Shown one piece after another: positions 1 to 4,990 of a stretch of DNA of 6,416 bases (position 1 is the first letter of the stretch; the number at the start of each line of letters is the position of its first letter). The stretch is from contig DCUN01000098.1 in assembly GCA_002327225.1 (NCBI GenBank), positions 60,471 to 66,886 of the forward strand, given 5' to 3'. The notes beneath the pieces are model-generated. The model saw nothing but the letters and a program-made list of their open reading frames with translations. It did not search any database and was not told the DNA's origin. Made by a program: the position numbers and the translations under genes. The stretch is from Desulfobulbaceae bacterium UBA2213. Its GTDB lineage: Bacteria > Desulfobacterota > Desulfobulbia > Desulfobulbales > Desulfocapsaceae.

Positions 1-173
1 TCAAAGAACAAAGTCCGATCTCCGTGTGTTTTCAGACTCACCATTTCCGACTGGATCTGTTCCCTGAATTTACGATTGATATATTCCAGATTTGTTGTTT
101 TACCACAACGACCAGGACCATAATAAACAATCTTAACCTGGACCACCTTGTCTCTTAAATTGATAAAACTCAA
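1..173 (-). CDS. mglA: MglA-like small Ras-family GTPase, N-terminal fragment
   Basis: Only the first 57 codons are present; the gene runs off the left edge. The reading frame gives a protein beginning SFINLRDKVVQVKIVYYGPG, followed at residues 19-27 by a P-loop G-P-G-R-C-G-K-T-T, which binds the GTP phosphates. Later come TNLEYI and, near the cut, a GDRTLFF stretch that matches the switch-proximal TDRTLFFD region of MglA proteins. MglA is a cytoplasmic GTPase that marks a cell pole and controls motility or polarity with the roadblock protein MglB. The start is chosen as TTG (171-173 on the plus strand) because the conserved protein begins there and a G-rich Shine-Dalgarno-like stretch (complement of 178-186) lies just upstream; an in-frame TTG five codons earlier is the alternative. 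The roadblock gene sits 89 nt upstream on the same strand. The family call is confident; the cellular role in this organism is inferred. Confidence 0.88.
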   Translation of the reverse strand, partial: MSFINLRDKVVQVKIVYYGPGRCGKTTNLEYINRKFREQIQSEMVSLKTHGDRTLFF

Positions 174-177
174 CCCG

Positions 178-186
178 CCACCCCCC
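178..186 (-). promoter_or_regulatory. G-rich ribosome binding site before the TTG start of the MglA-like gene
   Basis: On the minus strand this reads GGGGGGTGG, ending four bases before the TTG at 173-171. No ATG lies in frame close to the conserved N-terminus, so this site supports the TTG start. An overlapping in-frame TTG at the 5' end of the G-run would place these G bases inside the coding region instead. Confidence 0.45.
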
Positions 187-262
187 AAAACTATTATTTC
201 AGCCCTAATGTAAAGCAAACAAACAAAATCTCATCAACAACAGTGACCAGTCTCCAGGGGGT

Positions 263-664
263 TTACTCCTGTTTTCCCCAAACCTTCTGAATCTGCTCTA
301 TGGCATCAACCACATTGAGCCTGAGAAAGCCTAAAGAAATCTCCCTCCCGAACATGGAAATCAGTAAAAGCTCGTCATCAATTTTACTGAAATGAATATT
401 TGAATCCTGACCTTTATGGAAAAGAAGCGAAAATTCAGTTTCACCAACTAATTTTGCCATGGCATCCACAGTCGCAAAATTACCTGCGGCCAGAGCAGCA
501 AAAGAATAAATATCATATTTACTCTTCCCATTATCTTTCACAGTAATAATGTTTCCAGCCATATCGATAATAATGGCACAATCGACACCAAGCTTTATCA
601 ACTTCTGAGACAAAATTTCATCAATCTGTTCAAGCTGTTCCTGACTTATAATACCATAATTCAT
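263..664 (-). CDS. mglB: Roadblock/LC7-domain protein, MglB-like GTPase partner
   Basis: Complete 133-residue protein, the usual size for a single roadblock/LC7 domain. An N-terminal amphipathic helix (about residues 7-25, EQLEQIDEILSQKL) is followed by the strand-turn-strand DCAIIIDMAGNIIT. Next come a central helix with an Ala-rich AALAAGNFATVDAMAKL segment (about 56-72) and the closing strands around EFSLLFHKG and DELLLISMF. Roadblock proteins dimerise; MglB acts as activating protein and spatial partner for the GTPase MglA in the cytoplasm. The ATG (662-664) is preceded by GAGG six bases upstream (complement of 671-674), so the start is well supported. The MglA-like GTPase gene begins 89 nt downstream on the same strand, which strongly supports the pairing. 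No hydrophobic or signal segment is seen. The domain assignment is strong; whether it is a true MglB or a generic roadblock regulator of a gliding-type GTPase cannot be decided here. Confidence 0.85.
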   Translation of the reverse strand: MNYGIISQEQLEQIDEILSQKLIKLGVDCAIIIDMAGNIITVKDNGKSKYDIYSFAALAAGNFATVDAMAKLVGETEFSLLFHKGQDSNIHFSKIDDELLLISMFGREISLGFLRLNVVDAIEQIQKVWGKQE

Positions 665-700
665 ACTCTACCTCGTGTCCTTGATGGAAACCCAATGGGA

Positions 701-729
701 TTGGAACTTACATTTTCTCAATCTATAAT
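701..729 (+). promoter_or_regulatory. Candidate sigma-70 type promoter facing right
   Basis: TTGGAA at 701-706 and a perfect TATAAT at 724-729 are separated by 17 bp. The -10 sits inside the 19-bp palindrome. No confident plus-strand gene follows until tatD, about 540 nt away, so any transcript would have a long leader or be a small RNA. In such AT-rich DNA a chance match is quite possible. Confidence 0.3.
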
Positions 730-736
730 AGATTGA
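718..736. repeat. Perfect 19-bp inverted repeat, possible operator
   Basis: The sequence TCAATCTATAATAGATTGA has two perfect 8-bp arms (718-725 and 729-736) around a 3-base centre. It lies 54 nt upstream of the roadblock gene start. The plus strand of its centre reads TATAAT (724-729). It is preceded by TTGGAA (701-706) with 17 bp between them, so the palindrome could cover a rightward -10 element. A second small inverted repeat, CCAAT-GGG-ATTGG (692-704), overlaps the candidate -35. The size and symmetry suit a dimeric repressor site; the regulator is unknown. Confidence 0.45.
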
Positions 737-807
737 ACAACATAAATTATATTAATTAGAACAGCTGATAATGGACAATTCAATGCCAGTTTCCAGTTTC
801 AGGATTA

Positions 808-836
808 TTTATACGTTAGTAACATAATTGATACAA
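808..836 (-). promoter_or_regulatory. Candidate promoter for the mglB-mglA-like genes
   Basis: On the minus strand TTGTAT (complement of 831-836) and TATAAA (complement of 808-813) are 17 bp apart. Transcription would start near 800, giving a leader of about 135 nt to the roadblock gene, with the 19-bp palindrome inside it as a possible downstream operator. The -35 is weak (3 of 6) and the -10 good (5 of 6). This is the best leftward candidate I could find between 675 and 930. Confidence 0.3.
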
Positions 837-862
837 TCTGTAATTCTCTCTTTATGAATAAA

Positions 863-876
863 AATAATAGATTATT
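863..876. repeat. AT-rich inverted repeat sharing a 10-mer with the 19-bp palindrome
   Basis: AATAAT-AG-ATTATT has perfect 6-bp arms (863-868 and 871-876). Its core ATAATAGATT (864-873) is identical to 725-734 inside the upstream palindrome, 139 bp away. It lies just before a consensus TTGACA at 888-893. Two related dyads near promoter-like sequences suggest binding sites for one regulator, but the base composition makes chance similarity possible. Confidence 0.3.
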
Positions 877-887
877 ACATACATTAT

Positions 888-916
888 TTGACACTATACG
901 ACAGTTTTTTTTTGAT
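888..916 (+). promoter_or_regulatory. Candidate promoter for tatD-yggS
   Basis: A consensus -35 TTGACA (888-893) is followed after 17 bp by TTTGAT (911-916), a 4 of 6 match to the -10. The predicted start near 923 would give tatD a leader of about 350 nt. The -10 is imperfect and lies in a T-tract, so this is only the best rightward candidate upstream of tatD besides the one at 701-729. Confidence 0.3.
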
Positions 917-933
917 ATGAAGCTGTTTTTTAT

Positions 934-1278
934 TTATTGCTCAAAATAGTAGCATTCAGATGGAGACACGGCATCCCAAAGACACTTCCTGCAGGGGATA
1001 AGAGCTCTTTGAAAATGACCAGAGACGTCCTGATTCCTCTTCAGATCTTTTTCCCTATCCTCATTAAATATTACCGATTCTGCCCTTAAATATTCAAACT
1101 GTATCCTACACTCAAAGGAAAAAGCAAATTTTTCTTTTACATTTTCAACATTGAAACAAAAAAAGGAATCTGCTAATAAACACCCATCCCTGCAAACAGA
1201 GACAACGAAGGATGAAAGTGTAGAGTACGCCCCTCTTGGCGAACGGACTTTCGGATACAAGCCTGGAGAAACTTTCAT
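934..1278 (-). CDS. Doubtful small cysteine-containing hypothetical protein
   Basis: An open minus-strand frame encodes up to 114 residues from the ATG at 1276-1278, with a GTG 11 codons earlier; it ends at TAA (934-936). I do not recognise it. The C-terminal half has a plausible soluble-protein character. It includes cysteine pairs CRDGC and CRKC plus further single Cys (FFC, FEC, SEC), which could suggest metal binding or disulfides. A charged helix-like EDREKDLKRNQD stretch lies between them. Against it: the candidate ATG shares bases with the opposite-strand tatD start, no good ribosome binding site is seen, and arginine is often encoded by AGG, unlike the ffh-trmD genes. It may be a real small gene with a later non-ATG start, or simply a shadow in intergenic DNA. 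Confidence 0.25.
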   Translation of the reverse strand: MKVSPGLYPKVRSPRGAYSTLSSFVVSVCRDGCLLADSFFCFNVENVKEKFAFSFECRIQFEYLRAESVIFNEDREKDLKRNQDVSGHFQRALIPCRKCLWDAVSPSECYYFEQ

Positions 1279-2110
1279 GAAAAAAAGCCACGCCCCACTA
1301 CCCTTGCTCACCCAGAATGCCTTTCTTGTTGACAGTCACTGCCATCTGGACATGGACGCCTACAAAGACGATCTGGACACAGTCCTTGAACAGGCGTATC
1401 AAAACCATGTCCGTTGTGTAATCAGTATAGGTATTGATGAAAAAAGTTCTCGACAGGCAATCTCTCTGGCAAAAAAATATGACATGATCAAGGCCACTAT
1501 TGGCATCCACCCCCATGATGTCCGTTCCATTCAGCCCGAGACCCTGGATATCCTGGCAGACCTTATAAAAGTGAATCGCACCCATGTTGCCGGCTATGGC
1601 GAGATTGGACTTGATTATGTCAAGAACTACGCACCTCCGGAACTACAACGCACCCATTTTCGTTCACAACTGGCCCTAGCCAAAGAATTGAGACTTCCTG
1701 TCATTATCCATGACCGTGACGCCCATGACGACACCCTTCGCATCCTGCAAGAGGCCGCTCCCTTTGAATATGGCGGAGTCATGCATTGCTTTTCAGGCAA
1801 CATGGCTCTGGCCAGACAGGTAATTGATCTCGGGTTCCATATCTCGATTCCAGGGGTCGTGACTTTCAAGAATGCTACCGACCTCCAGGAGGTGGCCAAA
1901 CTTGCCCCCTTAACCTCTCTGCTCATCGAGACAGATGGCCCTTTCCTGTCGCCCGCCCCCTGGCGAGGCAAACGTAACGTGCCAGCATTCCTGCTTCATA
2001 CCGCTCAAGCAATCGCTGACTTGCGCAACATCCCAATAAATGAAGTCGCCAGGCAGACCAGCGCTAATGCAATAGCACTCTTCCAACTTCCTGCCACCTT
2101 GATGACATAA
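1277..2110 (+). CDS. tatD: TatD-family metal-dependent hydrolase / putative DNase
   Basis: A 277-residue cytoplasmic TIM-barrel hydrolase, close to the usual 255-265 plus a short N-terminal tail. The metal and catalytic signatures are all present: the HxH pair H21/H23 in VDSHCHLD, GIHPHD at 76-81, GEIGLDY with E109, H145 in the VIIHDRDA stretch, H170 in MHCFSG, and D220 in ETDGPFLSP followed by RGKRN. Family members such as E. coli TatD and YcfH cleave DNA with divalent metals and are linked to DNA repair or quality control; the natural substrate here is unknown. The frame is open back to a TTG at 1151, but that extension is Lys/Glu/Thr-rich and not part of the family. The ATG at 1277 has GGAG (1265-1268) eight bases upstream, so I chose it. 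ETDGPFL replaces the common ETDSPYL of the family. The gene is followed after 3 nt by yggS, suggesting co-transcription. Confidence 0.93.
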   Translation: MKKSHAPLPLLTQNAFLVDSHCHLDMDAYKDDLDTVLEQAYQNHVRCVISIGIDEKSSRQAISLAKKYDMIKATIGIHPHDVRSIQPETLDILADLIKVNRTHVAGYGEIGLDYVKNYAPPELQRTHFRSQLALAKELRLPVIIHDRDAHDDTLRILQEAAPFEYGGVMHCFSGNMALARQVIDLGFHISIPGVVTFKNATDLQEVAKLAPLTSLLIETDGPFLSPAPWRGKRNVPAFLLHTAQAIADLRNIPINEVARQTSANAIALFQLPATLMT

Positions 2111-2113
2111 CAA

Positions 2114-2806
2114 ATGATCGCTAGCAACCTGCAAGATATCCGACAAAAAATCCTGGCTACGGCAATCAGGTGCGGTCGCGCCACCGACTCCATCAGACTT
2201 GTCGCCGTTTCCAAAAAATTTCCAGCCGCCGACATTCAGGAGGCGATACGGGCCGGCCAGCTCCTTTTTGGAGAAAACTATATCCAGGAAGCTGCAGACA
2301 AAAAAAGAGAGCTCGGCAACGCCGCCTCTTTTCATTTCATTGGGCACCTGCAAAGCAACAAGGCAAAGGTGGCTGCTCAGATCTTTCAGATGATAGAGAC
2401 CATTGATCGTTTGAAACTGGCAGTTGCACTGGATAAAGAGCTCAAGCATCAGGGCAGAACCCTTGACATCCTCGTCCAGATAAATAGTGGCCGGGAGCCC
2501 CAGAAATCCGGAGTATTTCCGCAAGACGCTGAAGAATTACTGAAACAACTTATCCCTTTAACAAATCTAAAGGTTCGCGGACTCATGACCATCCCGCCTT
2601 ATTCAGACACCCCGGAAGAAAGCCGTCCACATTTCAGAGCCCTGCGCCTGCTGGCTGAAGAGATGAAAAAGAAAAATTACTTCTTCGACCAGGATGGCGT
2701 GGAATTATCCATGGGAATGTCCAGTGATTATACCATTGCGATAGAAGAAGGGGCAACACTCGTTCGAATTGGCACAGCTCTCTTCGGTCATCGCTCTGAA
2801 GAATAA
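2114..2806 (+). CDS. yggS: PLP homeostasis protein, YggS/PLPBP family
   Basis: A 230-residue protein, the family's normal length, folding as a single alanine-racemase-like TIM barrel. Residues 29-35 (LVAVSKK) carry the lysine (K34) expected to hold pyridoxal 5'-phosphate as a Schiff base. Further hallmarks are FGENYIQEA (52-60), FHFIGHLQSNK (73-83), the RGLMTIPP segment, SMGMSSDY (199-206) and the phosphate-binding RIGTALFG region (218-225). YggS proteins have no known catalytic turnover; they bind and buffer PLP and affect amino acid and keto-acid balance. The ATG lies only 3 nt after the tatD stop and no Shine-Dalgarno is visible, so translation is probably coupled to tatD. No gene follows on this strand for 251 nt. 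The identification is firm; the link to TatD appears to be operon sharing only. Confidence 0.95.
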   Translation: MIASNLQDIRQKILATAIRCGRATDSIRLVAVSKKFPAADIQEAIRAGQLLFGENYIQEAADKKRELGNAASFHFIGHLQSNKAKVAAQIFQMIETIDRLKLAVALDKELKHQGRTLDILVQINSGREPQKSGVFPQDAEELLKQLIPLTNLKVRGLMTIPPYSDTPEESRPHFRALRLLAEEMKKKNYFFDQDGVELSMGMSSDYTIAIEEGATLVRIGTALFGHRSEE

Positions 2807-2817
2807 CAAAAAAAAGC

Positions 2818-2846
2818 AAAGGCAAGACAAGCCCCGCCACCTTTTT
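2818..2846 (+). terminator. Weak possible terminator after yggS
   Basis: AAAGG (2818-2822) can pair with CCTTT (2840-2844), with a 17-nt C-rich loop and only two more T bases behind it. It lies 12 nt after the yggS stop. Five base pairs with a long loop is marginal; the structured element at 2996-3039 is a better terminator-like signal but is much nearer ffh. Confidence 0.2.
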
Positions 2847-2867
2847 CAACTTCCTCTTGTTCCCTGC

Positions 2868-2896
2868 TTGACAGAGTTTATTTTTTCTAGTATTTT
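2868..2896 (+). promoter_or_regulatory. Promoter candidate for the ffh-rpsP-khpA-rimM-trmD operon
   Basis: A consensus -35 TTGACA (2868-2873) and TATTTT (2891-2896) are separated by exactly 17 bp. Transcription would begin around 2903 and leave a leader of about 155 nt before ffh. It is the best promoter match in the window and is correctly placed at the upstream end of the operon. Confidence 0.55.
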
Positions 2897-2994
2897 TCTT
2901 ACTTTTTAAATAGTTTTAGGATTTACTCCGATACCTATCTTCATTCTTTCTTTCACCGTAACGGATAAAATATTCTAACACCTTTTTTCAATTT

Positions 2995-3039
2995 CTGTCA
3001 TTACCGACAGCTATCGCAGGTAATGACATTATATTTTTT
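2995..3039 (+). promoter_or_regulatory. Terminator-like or attenuator-like hairpin in the ffh leader
   Basis: TGTCATTACC (2996-3005) and GGTAATGACA (3019-3028) form a perfect 10-bp stem with a 13-nt loop, followed by a T-rich tract through 3039. The 5' arm can instead form CTGTC (2995-2999) with GACAG (3006-3010), a 5-bp hairpin with a 6-nt loop that excludes the longer stem. If transcription begins at the upstream promoter candidate, this would act as an attenuator or switch. If not, it could be the terminator for tatD-yggS, or a DNA operator. The stem has only four GC pairs, so moderate stability is expected. Confidence 0.45.
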
Positions 3040-3057
3040 GTAACAAGTTAAGTCCCT

Positions 3058-4413
3058 ATGTTTGAAAATCTGACAGACAGACTGGAAGGAGTCTTCAAAA
3101 AACTCCGCGGTCACGGCAAGCTGACTGAAGAGAACATCCAGGAATCCATGCGGGAAGTGCGCATGGCGCTCTTGGAGGCCGATGTCAATCTCAATGTGGT
3201 CAAACAGTTTATCGCTTCAGTTACGGAAAAGGCCGTTGGGATTGAAGTGAGCCAGGCGCTCTCTCCAGGTCAACAGATCATCAAAATAGTCCATGACGAG
3301 CTGGTAACCCTTCTCGGCGGTAACACAGAGCAGATTCGCCTTGATGGTCGTCAGCCGGTTATCATCATGATGGCTGGCCTGCAAGGTTCCGGCAAGACGA
3401 CCACATCGGGCAAGCTTGCGCGCATGCTCAAGGACAAAGGCAGAAGACCTTATCTCGTCCCGGCTGATGTCTATCGTCCTGCAGCCATTGAACAGCTACA
3501 GATCCTTGGCGGAAAAATTGAGGTCCCGGTACACCCTTCCACCACCGAGACCAAGCCGGTGGATATATGCCGCCAGGCTGTGGCTGTTGCCAGGGAAAAG
3601 AATTATGACACCTTGATCATTGACACAGCAGGACGCCTGCATGTCGATGAGCTCCTTATGGGTGAGCTGAAAGAGATCCAGGCCGCAATTCAACCCTCTG
3701 AAATCCTTTTCGTGGCCGATGCCATGACCGGACAGGATGCGGTTACCGTTGCCAGCAAATTCAATCAGGATCTGGAGATAACCGGCGTAGTCCTCACCAA
3801 AATGGAAGGCGATGCCCGCGGCGGCGCGGCCCTTTCAATTAAGAATATTACCGGTAAGCCCATCAAGTTTGCCGGTGTTGGTGAAGCACTGGACGCACTG
3901 GAAATCTTTCATCCTGACCGGACCGCTTCACGTATCCTGGGCATGGGCGACGTTCTCACCTTGATCGAAAAGGCTGAGGCAGTCGTTGACAAGAAAAAAG
4001 CAGAAAAGCTGGTCAACAAGCTCCGCCAAAACACCTTTACCCTGGAAGATTTTCTTGACCAGATCCAACAGATAAAAAAAATGGGATCGCTGGAGCAGAT
4101 CCTTGGCATGATCCCTGGCATCAACAAGCTCAAACAGCTGAAAGATGCGCCTCAACCAAACGAGAAAGAACTGGCCAAAACCGAGGCCATCATTCGCTCC
4201 ATGACCAGGAAAGAGCGTCAGAATTACGCCATTATCAACACCAGTCGCAGGCAACGGATCGCAACCGGTTCAGGTACGGATGTGGCCGATGTCAACCGGG
4301 TCATCAAAAGTTATTCGACCATGTTGAAGATGATGCAGAAGATGCGCGGCAAACCCGGGCTGATCACCGGTCAGAAAAGACGGAAGCTTCCCAAGGGATT
4401 GCGTAAAAATTAA
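3058..4413 (+). CDS. ffh: Signal recognition particle GTPase Ffh (SRP54)
   Basis: A 451-residue protein of typical Ffh length. The N domain (about 1-95, with ALLEADVNLNVV at 38-49) packs on the G domain. G-domain motifs are clear: P-loop GLQGSGKT (107-114), PADVYRPAA (135-143), DTAGR (189-193), DAMTGQD (221-227), and TKMEGDARGG (247-256), whose TKMEGD supplies guanine specificity. The methionine-rich M domain follows (about 325-430), with the RNA-binding SRRQRIATGSGT region (396-407) and the LKMMQKMRG helix. Ffh binds 4.5S RNA and signal sequences emerging from the ribosome and docks on FtsY at the inner membrane to insert membrane proteins co-translationally. The ATG start matches the conserved MFENLT; the upstream Shine-Dalgarno is poor. 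The first gene of a run of translation-related genes, 81 nt before rpsP. The 4.5S RNA gene is not in this window. Confidence 0.98.
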   Translation: MFENLTDRLEGVFKKLRGHGKLTEENIQESMREVRMALLEADVNLNVVKQFIASVTEKAVGIEVSQALSPGQQIIKIVHDELVTLLGGNTEQIRLDGRQPVIIMMAGLQGSGKTTTSGKLARMLKDKGRRPYLVPADVYRPAAIEQLQILGGKIEVPVHPSTTETKPVDICRQAVAVAREKNYDTLIIDTAGRLHVDELLMGELKEIQAAIQPSEILFVADAMTGQDAVTVASKFNQDLEITGVVLTKMEGDARGGAALSIKNITGKPIKFAGVGEALDALEIFHPDRTASRILGMGDVLTLIEKAEAVVDKKKAEKLVNKLRQNTFTLEDFLDQIQQIKKMGSLEQILGMIPGINKLKQLKDAPQPNEKELAKTEAIIRSMTRKERQNYAIINTSRRQRIATGSGTDVADVNRVIKSYSTMLKMMQKMRGKPGLITGQKRRKLPKGLRKN

Positions 4414-4420
4414 ACATCCA

Positions 4421-4441
4421 CTCTGACTGTAACAGTCGGAG
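4421..4441 (+). other. Stable hairpin between ffh and rpsP
   Basis: CTCTGACTG (4421-4429) pairs with CAGTCGGAG (4433-4441) around the loop TAA, giving nine pairs including one T-G wobble. It starts 7 nt after the ffh stop codon. The bases right after it are not a T-run (ACAACTCAGG), so it is not a canonical Rho-independent terminator. A processing or RNA-stabilising element that adjusts ffh against rpsP levels, or a partial attenuator, are possibilities. Confidence 0.5.
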
Positions 4442-4479
4442 ACAACTCAGGTTTTAATCATAGTTTTTTAAATACATCA

Positions 4480-4485
4480 GAGGAG
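4480..4485 (+). promoter_or_regulatory. Strong ribosome binding site of rpsP
   Basis: GAGGAG ends nine bases before the rpsP ATG. It is the best Shine-Dalgarno in the operon and contrasts with the poor sites of ffh, khpA, rimM and trmD, in keeping with the high expression needed for a ribosomal protein. Confidence 0.7.
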
Positions 4486-4494
4486 TTATCAGTA

Positions 4495-4740
4495 ATGGCA
4501 GTTCGAATTCGTTTAACCAGGCTTGGCAGGAAGAAAAAACCTTTCTATCGTATTGTAGTTGCAGACAGTGAGCGCTCGCGTGATGGAAAGTTTCTTGATA
4601 TCGTTGGAACCTACGACCCCATGCAGGAACCTGCCGCAATCAAGATCAACGATGTTAAACTGCAGGACTGGATCGGTAAAGGCGCCTTGCCGTCCACCAC
4701 AGTGCAGAGCCTGATCAAGAAAGCTTCAGTCAGCGAATAA
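4495..4740 (+). CDS. rpsP: Small ribosomal subunit protein S16 (bS16)
   Basis: An 81-residue basic protein of normal S16 length. The N-terminus MAVRIRLTRLGRKKKPFYRIVVAD, with SERSRDGKFLDIVGTYDP following at residues 25-42, is the classic S16 signature; the rest (WIGKGALPSTTVQSLIKKA) is the conserved C-terminal half. S16 binds 16S rRNA in the body of the 30S subunit and is needed for correct subunit assembly. The start is fixed by the conserved MAVRIRL and the GAGGAG site upstream. khpA starts 6 nt after the stop, so the genes are almost certainly co-transcribed and may be translationally coupled. Confidence 0.98.
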   Translation: MAVRIRLTRLGRKKKPFYRIVVADSERSRDGKFLDIVGTYDPMQEPAAIKINDVKLQDWIGKGALPSTTVQSLIKKASVSE

Positions 4741-4746
4741 CAGGCC

Positions 4747-4977
4747 ATGCAAGCATTGGTCACATATATTGCCAGATCCCTGGTAGACAATCCCGATGCG
4801 GTTCATGTCACCATGAGTGAGGAAGATGACACCATCACCATCGGTCTTGCAGTTGCCAAAGAAGATCTTGGCAAGGTCATCGGCAAACAGGGGCGGACAG
4901 CCAGGGCAATGCGTTCTCTTCTTGCGGTTACTGCCGGGAAGGAGAACAAACGGTCGAGGCTTGACATCCTGGAATAA
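4747..4977 (+). CDS. khpA: KH-domain RNA-binding protein KhpA
   Basis: A 76-residue protein consisting of one KH domain, the usual length for KhpA (YlqC). The RNA-gripping GxxG loop is GKQG at residues 46-49, within DLGKVIGKQGRTARAMRSLL. An N-terminal helix with VTYIARSLVDNPDAV and a VTMSEEDDTITIGLAV strand pair precede it. KhpA binds many RNAs, in Gram-positives as a partner of the Jag-type KhpB, and is thought to act in RNA-based regulation linked to cell envelope growth. Its position between rpsP and rimM is widely conserved and supports a role near ribosome assembly. The start is the ATG 6 nt after the rpsP stop; only a minimal CAGG precedes it, so coupling to rpsP is likely. Confidence 0.94.
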   Translation: MQALVTYIARSLVDNPDAVHVTMSEEDDTITIGLAVAKEDLGKVIGKQGRTARAMRSLLAVTAGKENKRSRLDILE

Positions 4978-4990
4978 TACCTGAAAAGCC

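Larger units (their letters stand above)
665..1276. other. AT-rich intergenic region between the divergent mglB-like and tatD genes
   Basis: About 600 bases separate the start of the roadblock gene (minus) from the preferred start of tatD (plus). The part from 665 to 933 is strongly AT-rich, has stops in all frames and looks regulatory. It contains a perfect 19-bp palindrome, an AT-rich inverted repeat, and promoter-like hexamers on both strands. The part from 934 to 1276 holds one doubtful minus-strand ORF. The tatD frame also stays open upstream to about 1151, but that extension starts at TTG and is not TatD-like. No RNA gene was recognised. Confidence 0.6.

Noticed and set aside
746..751. 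Leftward TATAAT as the -10 of the mglB promoter
   Set aside because: The best -35 match (TTGTCC) is 21 bp away and nothing acceptable lies at 16-18 bp; the 808-836 pair fits better.
1151..1276. N-terminal extension of TatD from a TTG at 1151
   Set aside because: The extra 42 residues are low-complexity and outside the family fold, the start is TTG without a good ribosome binding site, and the ATG at 1277 has GGAG at the right distance.
1910..2524. Long minus-strand ORF of 204 codons across tatD and yggS
   Set aside because: It lies opposite two clearly conserved genes, has no recognisable motif and is best explained as an antisense shadow.
2956..2971. Second promoter for ffh with TAAAAT at 2966-2971 and the small dyad CCGTAACGG
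   Set aside because: No acceptable -35 lies 16-18 bp upstream, and a 4-bp dyad is expected by chance.
2807..3057. A 4.5S SRP RNA gene next to ffh
   Set aside because: The conserved GGAA-tetraloop hairpin with its internal loops and flanking helix is not visible in this AT-rich, pyrimidine-rich stretch.
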